Source: JBCCMA01 sp039026595 | GTDB lineage: Bacteria > Pseudomonadota > Gammaproteobacteria > Steroidobacterales > JBCCMA01 | Reading direction: 5' to 3' | NCBI GenBank assembly: GCA_039026595.1 | Contig: JBCCMA010000001.1 | Location: forward strand, 1-64,000 | DNA length: 64,000 nucleotides | Position numbers and translations under genes: made by a program | Notes under the pieces: model-generated | The model's database searches: none | Told to the model about the DNA's origin: nothing | What the model saw: the letters and a program-made list of their open reading frames with translations, nothing else | Part shown: positions 42,313 through 50,707 of the stretch, one piece after another | How the letters are laid out: each line of letters starts with the position of its first letter | Position numbering within the stretch: position 1 is the first letter of the stretch

Positions 42313-43856
42313 CAGGCGTTCACCCGCTTTTTCTCGCCCGTATCCGGGGTGGTGGCACCACGTGTGGCGCGACGTTTTGGTCCACGAACCGGGCCGCGGC
42401 GTTTCTTGGGCGCAACCCGCGGCAGATCCTGCCAGACACCGGCCTTCTCGCCCTCGCCCACACCGCCAAAGAACGCGCGCATGGTGTCCATGCGATCAGA
42501 CTGCGACAGCGCGCCGTTAATAACCATGGCCAACGAGCCGGGGCCGGGGATGCCACTCAGGGGGCGTGCAGAAATCAGGTTGGTGAAATACAGACCAGGT
42601 ATGGAAAGTTCTTTGGCCTTTTGCACCACCGGGGTGGTGCCAATGGCCAGGTCCGGTTTGTGGTCGAGGATCGCCTGACAATCCTGCTCGAGCGAGGCGC
42701 GGTACTGCACCTGAACCCCGCGAGCTTCAAGCCATTCACGATCCGCAGCCGACCATGCCGTCTTGGGACAGGCCGATCCCACATATTTGAGATCCGCGCC
42801 GCACTCAACCAGCAATCGGGCAACGATCAATTCCGAGCCTTCATAACCAGACAGCGTGATTCGCGCGTTGATCGGCGACGCTGCAATGGCACCTTTGATC
42901 GCCGGCAGCACGGCATTTCGTGCCGCCTCGATCCGCTCCTCGGACACGCCCGCCGCTTCGCCGATGGCCCGAAGCCATGCGTCTGTGCCGTCGTGCCCAA
43001 CCGGCGCCGACCCGACAATGGGACGTCCGGCCGCTTCGAATTCGCGCACGCAGGCGGTGTAAAACGGATGGATAGCCGCGACGACGCGCCCCTCCAGAGC
43101 GGAATACAGTTCGCGCCATTCGCGCGTAGGCACAACGGGTCCCGCGCGCAGGCCCAATGGCTCCAACAAACCGCCGATGCTGACCGGATCGGCCGGGAAC
43201 ATTTCGCCAAGCAACGTCACACTCGGGCGATCGTCGTCCTGCTGATCGGCCATGGCCGCGACCGGTCCGCTTTCAATCTCTTGCCGCGCGTAGTTGAGCA
43301 TCGCGCCGGCCAGTACATCCTTGGCCTCAGCGTGCGTCGGAATACCAAAACCTGGCACATCGATACCGATGATGCGCACACCGTTGATTTCCTTCGGCAG
43401 CAATTGCAAAGGCACGCCGGATGCCGTGGGCACACAGAGATTGGTGATCACCACAGCATCGTATTGCTCCGGATCAGCCAGATCGTGTACCGCCTCACGG
43501 ATGTCCTCGAACAGTTTGCCGGTGACCAGCGTTTCTGAGTTGAACGGGACGTAGCCAACGGTGCGTCGCGCGCCATAAAAATGGGACGTAAACGTCAGTC
43601 CATACACGCAACACGCCGATCCGGAGAGAATCGTGGCGGTACGCCGCATGCGCAGCCCAACACGCAACGAACCGAACGCCGGACACATCGACTGAGGCTG
43701 ATCGTGCGGCCCCATCGGATAGTCCTTCGCGTACTTCTCAAGCAGCTCGGCCTTGCCCGCAGCGGCGGCTGACTTACGCAGCTCATCCTTGGCGTGGCAG
43801 CCGCTGGCCGGGGCCGGAGCGCTCGTGTTCGCGTTGTTGGTTGGCGTATCGGTCAT
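42312..43856 (-). CDS. bchY: Chlorophyllide a reductase subunit Y
   Basis: The 514-residue product matches BchY: CPAFGSLRVGLRMRRTATILSGSACCVYGLTFTSHFYGARRTVGYVPF in two stretches (cluster-ligating Cys), FEDIREAVHDLADPEQYDAVVITNLCVPTASG split around the second Cys, and the C-terminal TPVVQKAKELSIPGLYFTNLISARPL. It forms the catalytic heterotetramer with BchZ. It begins 2 bases after the bchX stop. A basic Arg/Lys-rich tail (about 50 residues, KKRRGPVRGPKRRATRG) extends beyond the typical end. Confidence 0.95.
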   Translation of the reverse strand: MTDTPTNNANTSAPAPASGCHAKDELRKSAAAAGKAELLEKYAKDYPMGPHDQPQSMCPAFGSLRVGLRMRRTATILSGSACCVYGLTFTSHFYGARRTVGYVPFNSETLVTGKLFEDIREAVHDLADPEQYDAVVITNLCVPTASGVPLQLLPKEINGVRIIGIDVPGFGIPTHAEAKDVLAGAMLNYARQEIESGPVAAMADQQDDDRPSVTLLGEMFPADPVSIGGLLEPLGLRAGPVVPTREWRELYSALEGRVVAAIHPFYTACVREFEAAGRPIVGSAPVGHDGTDAWLRAIGEAAGVSEERIEAARNAVLPAIKGAIAASPINARITLSGYEGSELIVARLLVECGADLKYVGSACPKTAWSAADREWLEARGVQVQYRASLEQDCQAILDHKPDLAIGTTPVVQKAKELSIPGLYFTNLISARPLSGIPGPGSLAMVINGALSQSDRMDTMRAFFGGVGEGEKAGVWQDLPRVAPKKRRGPVRGPKRRATRGATTPDTGEKKRVNA

Positions 43857-43858
43857 GG

Positions 43859-44887
43859 TCAGACGTTGTCGTAAACGACCTCCAGCGATGGCCGTTCGAT
43901 CACGGACTTGCCGCTCATATCTTCCATGGTGGCCGGCGTCAGCGTGACGCCTGCACCGACGGACTCACCGCTAAACAGACCAAGCAGTCCGTCCTGCGAC
44001 AAGGGCGTGGGGTGTTTCGGTGGCGCTTCAGCCACGTTGGTCGCGAGCTCTTCGAACAGCGACGCCCAGGGCCCGCCTGGCTTGCCCACAATCTCGTAGT
44101 TAGCGCTCTTGCGCCGGATGTCGTCATCGGCCGGAATAGCGGCCAGCACCGGAATGCCCACCGCTTCGGCGAATGCGTGCGCCTCGCCCGTGCCATCATC
44201 CTTGTTGATCGCCATACCGGCCACACCCACGTTGCCGCCGAGCTTGCGGAAATACTCCACAGCCGAGCACACGTTGTTGGCCACATAGAGCGACTGAAGA
44301 TCATTTGAACCGACGACGATGACTTTCTGGCACATGTCACGGGCGATCGGCAGACCAAAGCCACCGCACACCACGTCACCCAGGAAGTCGAGCAGCACGT
44401 AATCGAAATCCCATTCGTGGAAGCCCAGCTTCTCCATGATCTCGAAGCCGTGAATGATGCCGCGACCACCGCAGCCCCGACCGACTTCCGGACCACCGAG
44501 CTCCATGGCGAACACACCGTCACGCTTGAAGCAGACATCGCCGATGGTGACGGGGTCCCCCGCCTCCTTGAGACGAGCAGAGGTTTCAATGATGGTCGGG
44601 CAGCTTTTGCCGCCAAACAGCAATGAGGTGGTATCGCTTTTCGGGTCACACCCGATCAGCAGCACTTTTTTGCCCTGCTGCGCCATCATGTAAGACAGAT
44701 TGGACAGCGTAAAACTCTTACCGATGCCGCCCTTGCCGTAAATGGCGATGATCTGCGTTTCCTTGGTCACCTCTTCGGTGGCCACTGGCTCGGATTCCTG
44801 CGACGCCTCCTCGCGCAGACGCTCATGCATGGCGGCCTGTCCGTTCACGGTTTGCGTCTTGATGACGTCTGCTTCGGTCGCGCTCAT
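43859..44887 (-). CDS. bchX: Chlorophyllide a reductase iron protein subunit X
   Basis: The 342-residue product starts at the ATG at 44887 that overlaps the bchC stop (ATGA); a longer start at 44923 would overlap bchC by 40 bases. NifH-like features are the P-loop YGKGGIGKSFTLSNLSYMMA, CDPKSDTTSL, the 4Fe-4S-ligating GRGCGGRGI and DFLGDVVCGGFGLPI, and MCQKVIVVGSNDLQSLYVANN. It donates electrons from ATP hydrolysis to BchYZ. The first 35 residues are extra to NifH, as in other BchX proteins. Confidence 0.95.
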   Translation of the reverse strand: MSATEADVIKTQTVNGQAAMHERLREEASQESEPVATEEVTKETQIIAIYGKGGIGKSFTLSNLSYMMAQQGKKVLLIGCDPKSDTTSLLFGGKSCPTIIETSARLKEAGDPVTIGDVCFKRDGVFAMELGGPEVGRGCGGRGIIHGFEIMEKLGFHEWDFDYVLLDFLGDVVCGGFGLPIARDMCQKVIVVGSNDLQSLYVANNVCSAVEYFRKLGGNVGVAGMAINKDDGTGEAHAFAEAVGIPVLAAIPADDDIRRKSANYEIVGKPGGPWASLFEELATNVAEAPPKHPTPLSQDGLLGLFSGESVGAGVTLTPATMEDMSGKSVIERPSLEVVYDNV

Positions 44888-45843
44888 TGCAGCGTTCTCC
44901 AGTCCATCACCATTTTCAGGCAATTGGGATCACCAAATGCCGTGTCGTAGGCCATCGACGCTTCCGACGCCGGCACGGTGTGTGTAATCAGCCCGTCCAG
45001 TGAAAGCGCACCATCCTCGACCATGCGGTGCGCATTCCGAAGATCTACCCGCTTCCACTCAGCAGCGATGCGGAAGCGTGCTTCGCGCATGAATGCGGGC
45101 GGGAAAGTGAATGACAGTCGTTTTGAATAGAAGCCAGCCAGCACAATCTCGCCACCCGGCGCAATCCGCTTGACCAGATCATCGAGGATGTCCGCGTCGC
45201 CGCTGACGTCATAAATATGCTGGTAGTCGTGGCGCGTATCTTTTTCCGGACGCAAAACGTCATAGCCTTGTGCGCCGGCAAAGCGGCCGGAGTCGACTTC
45301 CCAGACCGTGGGCGGCACACCGGTCATCGCCAGCGACAGCCGGGCAAGTAACCGACCCAACACGCCGTGACCAATAATCAGATCGGGTGCGGCCGAGTGT
45401 CCGGCACCACGAATGGCGTGCAAGGCTGTTGCAGCGAGCGCCAGCAAGGTTCCCTTGTCATAGACCGAGGTACTGATACGCAGCGCCTTTTCGGATGGCA
45501 CCACGAGGCGTGACGCTGACCCGCCGAACAAACCGCGCACATCACCAAAGCAGTCTGCGCCGCTGACAAACACACGTTCGCCGATGCGCGACCGTTGATC
45601 CAGACCGGCATCCACAATCTGCCCAACCGTTTCATAGCCCGGCACCAGCGGATAGGCGAGCCCCGGAAAAGACGGCATGGCGCCGTTCCACAACAACCGC
45701 TCGGTGCCTGTGCTTATTCCCGAGAATTCAACATCGACGACGACGTCGTTCTGACCGGGTGCGGTCAGCGGGAGGTCCGCCAGCACAAGTGCGTTCGGAC
45801 GCTCGAAGACCACGGCTTTCGCCTGTAGTGAAGAGTCGCTCAT
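44884..45843 (-). CDS. bchC: Bacteriochlorophyllide a dehydrogenase (hydroxyethyl oxidation)
   Basis: The 319-residue product is a medium-chain dehydrogenase-like protein: VVVDVEFSGISTGTERLLWNG, VPGYETVGQIVDAG, FGDVRGLFGGSASRLVVPSEKALR in parts, and LIIGHGVLGRLLARLSLAMTGVPP (Rossmann). BchC oxidises the C3 hydroxyethyl group to acetyl, giving bacteriochlorophyllide a. It is the first bch gene of bchCXYZ–pufQBA and has its own promoter region upstream with three PpsR/CrtJ-type boxes. The overlap with bchX couples translation. Confidence 0.94.
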   Translation of the reverse strand: MSDSSLQAKAVVFERPNALVLADLPLTAPGQNDVVVDVEFSGISTGTERLLWNGAMPSFPGLAYPLVPGYETVGQIVDAGLDQRSRIGERVFVSGADCFGDVRGLFGGSASRLVVPSEKALRISTSVYDKGTLLALAATALHAIRGAGHSAAPDLIIGHGVLGRLLARLSLAMTGVPPTVWEVDSGRFAGAQGYDVLRPEKDTRHDYQHIYDVSGDADILDDLVKRIAPGGEIVLAGFYSKRLSFTFPPAFMREARFRIAAEWKRVDLRNAHRMVEDGALSLDGLITHTVPASEASMAYDTAFGDPNCLKMVMDWRTLQ

Positions 45844-45891
45844 TTACCGCTGTCGTCGTTCGTGTTTTTGATCGGGAGAAAGAGTGTAGAT

Positions 45892-45956
45892 TGTCAGTCT
45901 ACGCTGACGCTTCGAGTTGTCAACTACTGCTGACATTGTCACGTATCTACCTGACA
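45892..45956 (-). promoter_or_regulatory. bchC promoter with PpsR/CrtJ-type operators
   Basis: Three TGTCA…TGACR palindromes are packed here: TGTCAGTCTACGCTGACG (45892–45909, near consensus), TGTCAACTACTGCTGACA (45918–45935, exact TGT-N12-ACA) and a wider TGTCA-N10-TGACA (45937–45956) inside the crtF 3' end. On the minus strand a sigma-70-like pair, TTGACA (45923–45918), 16 bases and TAGACT (45901–45896), is built from boxes 2 and 1. A repressor bound there would cover both promoter elements, the standard logic of aerobic repression of bch genes. Confidence 0.75.
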
Positions 45957-47087
45957 TGACAGCACTCGGGCCAGCATCGGGATCGTCGTTTTGTGCATGA
46001 CCGGGGCACGGAAACCGGCCCGCCGCAGAAGACCGGCGAGCTCGTCGGGAGTCCGCGGGCGCCCGGTGCCCATCGCCCGTAGATAGACCCGGAAATACGC
46101 ATCACCCATACGCCGCGCCTCGCGTGTGCCGGCCATCGGCTCGGCGATCAAAATCGCGCCACCTGGCGCCAGCGCATCACGAATACGCTCAAGCAGTCCG
46201 AGGACGGTGTCGTCGTCGTGATCGTGCGCAATGCGAACCAGGGAAATCAGATCATGCCCTTGCGGCAAAGCATCGCGCCGAAAATCACCGCCGTGCACGG
46301 AGGAGCGCGCCGCAAGACCGGCATCGGCCAGCGATTGTCTCGCCAGATCGGCCACGGGCGGCAAATCAAACAGCGACAACTCAAGATCAGGCGCCGCCAC
46401 CGCTACTGCGCGCAGGAACGCGCCGCTGCCACCGCCCACATCCAGAAGACGACGGAAACGCCGGAAATCGAAAGCGTCGATCACCTGCTCGGCCACCATA
46501 GGCTGGGACGCTGCCATCAGGTCCGAATAGCGTGTCGCCGCATCCCGTGACAGCCCGTCTCCACCTGCATAAGGCCAGTACGCATTGAGCGCCGCGTGAT
46601 CCGTATCGCCGCGCATCAGCGCGACCGGATCCACCAGATCGCGGTAAAGGTGTTCGTGGTGATGAACCATCGCCTGCAGCGACGCATCCTCCATCATCAC
46701 GACACCCAAACGCCCCGCCACGTACTCGCCGTCGCCCACCGGACTCAAGAGATCAAGGGAAGCGGCCGCGCGAAGAAGGTCTGACCACGCGAGTTCGTCA
46801 AGGCCGCCATGGCCGGCAAGGCGATCGCTACGCAGCGGTCCCGATCGAAGACGGTCGAATACATCCAGCCGCACGCACGCCATCAGAATTTGTGAATACG
46901 CAAAGCCAGCGATCAGATCGAACAGCTCGCTGGCCTGCCTTTGCGCAATGCGCCGGGTGGGCCAGAAGCGATGGGCCGCTCGACGAAACCTTGGACTCGC
47001 AAGGAGCCGGTTGCGAAAAGCAAGCCAGCGGCGATGGAGCCCCGACGGGGCCACATGCGCATCGGCCGGTTCAAACAGATGTTGCAA
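45939..47087 (-). CDS. crtF: Hydroxyneurosporene/demethylspheroidene O-methyltransferase
   Basis: The product is a CrtF-type, SAM-dependent O-methyltransferase: ASELFDLIAGFAYSQILMACVRLDVF, FRRLLDVGGGSGAFLRAVA (SAM site), DLISLVRIAHDHDDDTVLGLL, ILIAEPMAGT and PRTPDELAGLLRRAGF. It methylates the tertiary hydroxyl made by CrtC in the spheroidene or spirilloxanthin pathways. The start is uncertain. No ATG is available; I suggest the TTG at 47087 just after the crtE stop (382 residues), while a GTG at 47183 would overlap crtE by 91 bases. The last codons carry a PpsR-like box for bchC. Confidence 0.87.
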   Translation of the reverse strand: MQHLFEPADAHVAPSGLHRRWLAFRNRLLASPRFRRAAHRFWPTRRIAQRQASELFDLIAGFAYSQILMACVRLDVFDRLRSGPLRSDRLAGHGGLDELAWSDLLRAAASLDLLSPVGDGEYVAGRLGVVMMEDASLQAMVHHHEHLYRDLVDPVALMRGDTDHAALNAYWPYAGGDGLSRDAATRYSDLMAASQPMVAEQVIDAFDFRRFRRLLDVGGGSGAFLRAVAVAAPDLELSLFDLPPVADLARQSLADAGLAARSSVHGGDFRRDALPQGHDLISLVRIAHDHDDDTVLGLLERIRDALAPGGAILIAEPMAGTREARRMGDAYFRVYLRAMGTGRPRTPDELAGLLRRAGFRAPVMHKTTIPMLARVLSCQVDT

Positions 47088-47092
47088 TGGAA

Positions 47093-47971
47093 TCAGGCGG
47101 CGGCGATGCGCAGCAACGCCATGTCCATGAATCGATCGGATTCGTGGCGAATCTGTTGCCGCAACTCGCGCTCGCCCGGACACGCCGGAATGGAACTGGC
47201 CACATTCTCGAGCAAGCCTTCGAGATACTTCTCAGATTCACGCATACCGCGCTGGAGAACGGAATTGGGACGAACGAGATCAGAGTCCTGGCCGACCGGT
47301 TTGCCGATCTCTTCGGGGTCCGCTGTGACATCGAGGATGTCGTCGACCACCTGATAGGCCTCGCCAAGGCCCTGCCCGAGCGGTGCCCAGCCGTCTACCG
47401 CGGCGCCGGCCGAGGCGGCGCCAATCTCCGTCGCAGCGACAAACAGCGCACCGGTTTTCTGGCGCTGATAACGATCAAGCGTGGGGCTGTCCTCACACTC
47501 CCACGCCTGACCCGCGGCGATGCCTGTGGGCGCGCCGATGCCGCGCGATAACGCCAGCAGCATCGTCGGGAGGCGCGACGGACAGTCGCGGGCCGCTCTG
47601 GCGAGGGTGTCGAACGCCATCACAATCAAGGCATCGCCGACCAACACGGCGAGGCGCTGGCCGAAGGCCACATGGAGCGCTGGTTTACCCCGGCGGGTCG
47701 CAGCGTCGTCAAAACACGGCAGATCGTCGTGCACGAGCGACGCGCAGTGAATCAGTTCCACGGACGCGGCGGCGGCCACAGAAACAGCCGGTCGGTCGGT
47801 CGCGCAGGCCTGCGCAACAGCAAGAGAGAGCTTGGGACGAATCCGGGCGCCGCCCGGAAAAAGCGCGTACTCGAGCGCCTCCTGGAAGCGCGGCGGGCAA
47901 TCATCATGGTGCGCACGGTCGACGGCACCCCGCAGGCAGTCCTCTACCTGTGTTGCTGCTGTGTCCATCGA
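47093..47971 (-). CDS. crtE: Geranylgeranyl diphosphate synthase
   Basis: The 292-residue product starts at 47971, where AGGGGAG lies 5 bases upstream; an upstream ATG at 48031 sits on the PpsR box and is unlikely. Polyprenyl-synthase motifs are GGARIRPKLSLAVA, the first Asp-rich LVHDDLPCFDDAATRRGKPALH and the second QVVDDILDVTAD. In the photosynthetic context it supplies C20 units for carotenoids and for the bacteriochlorophyll esterifying tail. It leads the crtE–crtF–bchCXYZ–puf superoperon, divergent from crtC. Confidence 0.92.
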   Translation of the reverse strand, partial: SMDTAATQVEDCLRGAVDRAHHDDCPPRFQEALEYALFPGGARIRPKLSLAVAQACATDRPAVSVAAAASVELIHCASLVHDDLPCFDDAATRRGKPALHVAFGQRLAVLVGDALIVMAFDTLARAARDCPSRLPTMLLALSRGIGAPTGIAAGQAWECEDSPTLDRYQRQKTGALFVAATEIGAASAGAAVDGWAPLGQGLGEAYQVVDDILDVTADPEEIGKPVGQDSDLVRPNSVLQRGMRESEKYLEGLLENVASSIPACPGERELRQQIRHESDRFMDMALLRIAAA

Positions 47972-48025
47972 AACTCCCCTGCGCTTATCATGGTCGCGAC
48001 TGTCAATGTTTGTTGTCGCATTAAT

Positions 48026-48043
48026 TGTCATTTAGCATAGACA
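48026..48043. promoter_or_regulatory. PpsR/CrtJ-type operator between crtE and crtC
   Basis: TGTCATTTAGCATAGACA is an exact TGT-N12-ACA palindrome in the 156-base gap between the divergent crtE and crtC. It is 55 bases from the crtE start and 84 bases from the crtC start, so one repressor site could control both. A second palindrome, GCGAC-N14-GTCGC, lies next to it (47996–48019). Confidence 0.65.
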
Positions 48044-48127
48044 CTAGTGGGCGGCAAGTGCGGCACTCGGCGCGACCCTTCTTGCTGCGATGCAGCGAAT
48101 CAGGCCTAAGGATCGGCGGCAAACGCA

Positions 48128-49045
48128 ATGCATTTTCCAGTCTTCGACACGGGGGTACCCGACGGCGGGTATAAGTGGTGGTACGTGGACGGCACGAGCG
48201 CCGACCATCGGCATCACATCGTGATGATTGCGTTTGTGGGCAGCGTGTTCTCACCCCATTACTTCCGGGCACTCCGCCGTTCGGCCGCCCCGGCAGAGCG
48301 GTATTGCGCGTTTAATCTCGGGGTGTACTCCAAAGGCCAACGCCGCTGGGTGCTCTCCGAATACAACGAGAGCCAGATCAGCCGAGACACCAACACATTC
48401 GCGCTCGGCACAAATCGACTGCACTTTGACGGCACGCGCCTGCACATCGAGATTTGTGACCGCGCGGTACCAATACCGCGATCCGTGACCGGCCGCATCA
48501 CCGTCACACCGACTTGCGTTACAAACGACCCGCTTACGCTCGACGACGAAGGGCAGCAGAAGTGGTGGCCATATGCCCCGCGAACTCGCCTTGATGTGGC
48601 CCTGACCGATCCGGCGTTGCGATGGCAAGGTCAGGGCTACTTCGATGCCAATTCAGGCACCGTCCCGCTTCCGGTTTCCTTTCGCAAGTGGCATTGGAGC
48701 CGTCAACACATCGGTAACGCCACGCGCATCACGTACCACACCACTCCGAAATCCCACGCGGGCAAATCCATGTCGATGGTGATACACAAGGATGGCCGGC
48801 TTGAGCACGCTGAGCCGCTTGAGCAATACGAACTGCCACGCGGCCTGTGGGGCATGCGACGTCCAATCGCCGCGGCGGAACCACCGACCCTTATTCAGAC
48901 ACTCGAAGACACGCCCTTCTACACACGATCGATCGTTGCCGCACCGAAGTCCGCGAAGGCCCTTACCATGCACGAAAGCCTGTCGCTGGACCGGTTCGTG
49001 CAACCCTGGGTGCAGCGCCTGCTGCCGTTCCGGACGCGGCGCTGA
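48128..49045 (+). CDS. crtC: Carotenoid 1,2-hydratase (hydroxyneurosporene synthase)
   Basis: The 305-residue product matches CrtC: FDTGVPDGGYKWWYVDGTSADHRH in two pieces, GSVFSPHYFRALRR, FNLGVYSKGQRRWVLSEYNES, WWPYAPRTRLDVALTDPALRWQGQGYFDANSG split into the two central motifs, and FRKWHWSRQHIGNATRITYHT. It adds water to the psi end of neurosporene or lycopene; CrtF then methylates it. crtD, which usually accompanies it, is not in the window. The gene is convergent with an outer-membrane protein gene 9 bases away. Confidence 0.9.
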   Translation: MHFPVFDTGVPDGGYKWWYVDGTSADHRHHIVMIAFVGSVFSPHYFRALRRSAAPAERYCAFNLGVYSKGQRRWVLSEYNESQISRDTNTFALGTNRLHFDGTRLHIEICDRAVPIPRSVTGRITVTPTCVTNDPLTLDDEGQQKWWPYAPRTRLDVALTDPALRWQGQGYFDANSGTVPLPVSFRKWHWSRQHIGNATRITYHTTPKSHAGKSMSMVIHKDGRLEHAEPLEQYELPRGLWGMRRPIAAAEPPTLIQTLEDTPFYTRSIVAAPKSAKALTMHESLSLDRFVQPWVQRLLPFRTRR

Positions 49046-49054
49046 CGGATCAAT

Positions 49055-49714
49055 TCAGAACTGCCATCCGACCCCGACCGTGATGGTCAGCGGTGTGTAG
49101 TCCGACGTCACGACACGGCTCGTATTCGCCGGAAACTCAAGTTCGGCACCGGACACGCTCAGATAGCGCGCACCGGCATCAAGATAGAGTTGATCCGACA
49201 GCGAGTAGCGCCCGCCCACTTGCAACTGAAAACCGACCTCATCGGTCTCGAATGATGTCTCCGCCCCACCAACTTCAAAGTCGATATCCACCTCCTGCAC
49301 GAACACGAGCCCGACCCCGGCATACCACCGCAGGCGATCGGAGGATGCCACGCCGAAATCCCGCAACACGTTAAAACCGATACTGAATGAGGCGAAGTCA
49401 CCGCCCGTACTGGCGCCGACACCCTGCAGCGTCACGTCGTCCAGATCATTGCGCCGGTACAGCACGTCACTCTCCAGACGCCAGCGGGGATTGAGCCTGA
49501 ATCCAAACGCTACGCCACCGGTGAACGACGCGCCAAAATCAGCGTCTGCGCTTGAGGTTGTCATGGCATCGCGATAGTCCAGACGTTGCTCCCCCAGAAA
49601 TCCGAGGCCAACCGTCGCAGTGGCGTAAAAACCACTTTCCGAGTCGGCGAGCACCGCGGCCCCGGAAACGGCAAACCAGACAGACAAAGTGACGTGCAAA
49701 AATCGTGTGTTCAT
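49055..49714 (-). CDS. Predicted outer-membrane beta-barrel protein
   Basis: The 219-residue product starts at 49714 (MNTRFLHVTLSVWFAVSGAAVLA signal; GAGG 9 bases upstream); a start at 49744 is possible. It has alternating hydrophobic strands typical of small OmpA/OprW-type barrels (FYATATVGLGFLGEQRLDYRD, FTGGVAFGFRLNPRWRLESDVLYRR, LRWYAGVGLVFVQEV, GFQLQVGGRYSLSDQLYLDAGARYLS) and ends in Phe (VGVGWQF), the usual barrel signal for assembly. It sits inside the photosynthesis cluster between crtC and a LytTR gene with no known photosynthetic role. The ligand is unknown. Confidence 0.72.
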   Translation of the reverse strand: MNTRFLHVTLSVWFAVSGAAVLADSESGFYATATVGLGFLGEQRLDYRDAMTTSSADADFGASFTGGVAFGFRLNPRWRLESDVLYRRNDLDDVTLQGVGASTGGDFASFSIGFNVLRDFGVASSDRLRWYAGVGLVFVQEVDIDFEVGGAETSFETDEVGFQLQVGGRYSLSDQLYLDAGARYLSVSGAELEFPANTSRVVTSDYTPLTITVGVGWQF

Positions 49715-49861
49715 CGTGTGTGTCCTCGCGTATGCGTCATTCATGGTTGCAGTGAGCCTTGCACGTGGCCGATTGTCGCAAAAGACTGAAATCGCACAAA
49801 TTGCACGAACGGCAGGAGCGCTGCACCAACGGTATGGACCCGCCCGTGTACACTGCTCGTT

Positions 49862-50692
49862 ATGACGGCTTCCTTCCTGTTCACTCGCCAGCTACTGATG
49901 ATCGGAGCGGCGCTGACGGTGCTCTTTGCCGTTCTGTCGCCCGACGCAAGCGCAGGGCTTCCGCTGATTTCCCGACTTCTTTTCTGGGCGGCGCATATCG
50001 GGATCGGTCTCAGTATCGCCGTGTTGTGTGCACGCCGTCTGGCGCTGTGGTTTCCCGCATTGCGCGACTGGCGCCTCATCGCCGCTGCCGGCATTGCCGG
50101 CGTCGTCGTCTTTGCACCGTGCGCCCTTTTGCTGGAGTGGCTGTTTCCCGTTCTTGAAGCCGTTGATGAGCGGGGCTGGCTCGATCAGGTCGCAGGGACC
50201 TCCACTCTAGCTGCCGTTGTTGTCGAAGGCATCGAGCTCGCGCCCTCGTATCTGGCAGCGTGGTGCCTGATCAACGCGGCGCCCATTGCGTTCACGCAAC
50301 GGCGAGAGAACAATGATCCGAAGAGCACGCAAGCTCAGGCACCGTTGGAAGATTCCTCCGATCCGGCGAGCTCTTTTTTAGCTCGACTTCCACCGGCTAT
50401 CGGTCGTGATCTCGTTTCCGTGTCGTCAGATCTCCATTATCTGAACGTCGTGACGATGCGGGGTCGGGCCATGATTCTTGGCGCAATGCAGGATGTCGAA
50501 ACGGCCTTTGGCAAACGCGGACTGCGTGTTCACCGATCGCACTGGGTCCATAATGACGCGGTGGTCAGGGTGTGGCGGACATCGCCAAGCTGGCAAATTG
50601 AGCTGGCAGATGGCTCCCGTGTCCCGGTCAGCCGACGCAAACGCGCAGCTGTTATTGCCCAACTCGGGCAGGATTTCTGCCGTGACAAATAG
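49862..50692 (+). CDS. Membrane-anchored LytTR-family DNA-binding regulator
   Basis: The 276-residue product has four N-terminal membrane helices (about 8–28, 36–58, 70–95 and 118–140). A polar linker (NNDPKSTQAQAPLEDSSDP) and a C-terminal LytTR domain (about 175–270) follow: ISV-type SSDLHYLNVVTMRGRAMILG, AFGKRGLRVHRSHWVHNDAVVRV and ADGSRVPVSRRKRAAV. LytTR domains bind direct repeats in promoters; the membrane part may sense a lipid or small-molecule signal. It is convergent with crtB and lies in the middle of the photosynthesis cluster, which makes it a candidate regulator, although no target site is evident. Confidence 0.82.
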   Translation: MTASFLFTRQLLMIGAALTVLFAVLSPDASAGLPLISRLLFWAAHIGIGLSIAVLCARRLALWFPALRDWRLIAAAGIAGVVVFAPCALLLEWLFPVLEAVDERGWLDQVAGTSTLAAVVVEGIELAPSYLAAWCLINAAPIAFTQRRENNDPKSTQAQAPLEDSSDPASSFLARLPPAIGRDLVSVSSDLHYLNVVTMRGRAMILGAMQDVETAFGKRGLRVHRSHWVHNDAVVRVWRTSPSWQIELADGSRVPVSRRKRAAVIAQLGQDFCRDK

Positions 50693-50707
50693 TGTGCGAG
50701 CGCGGGC

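Noticed and set aside
41059..42678. 539-codon plus-strand frame opposite bchZ and bchY
   Set aside because: Shadow of conserved bch genes on the other strand; the product is Arg/His-rich with no known fold.
47972..48031. Upstream ATG for crtE at 48031
   Set aside because: It lies on the PpsR-type palindrome and adds 20 unconserved residues; the ATG at 47971 has AGGGGAG at ideal spacing.
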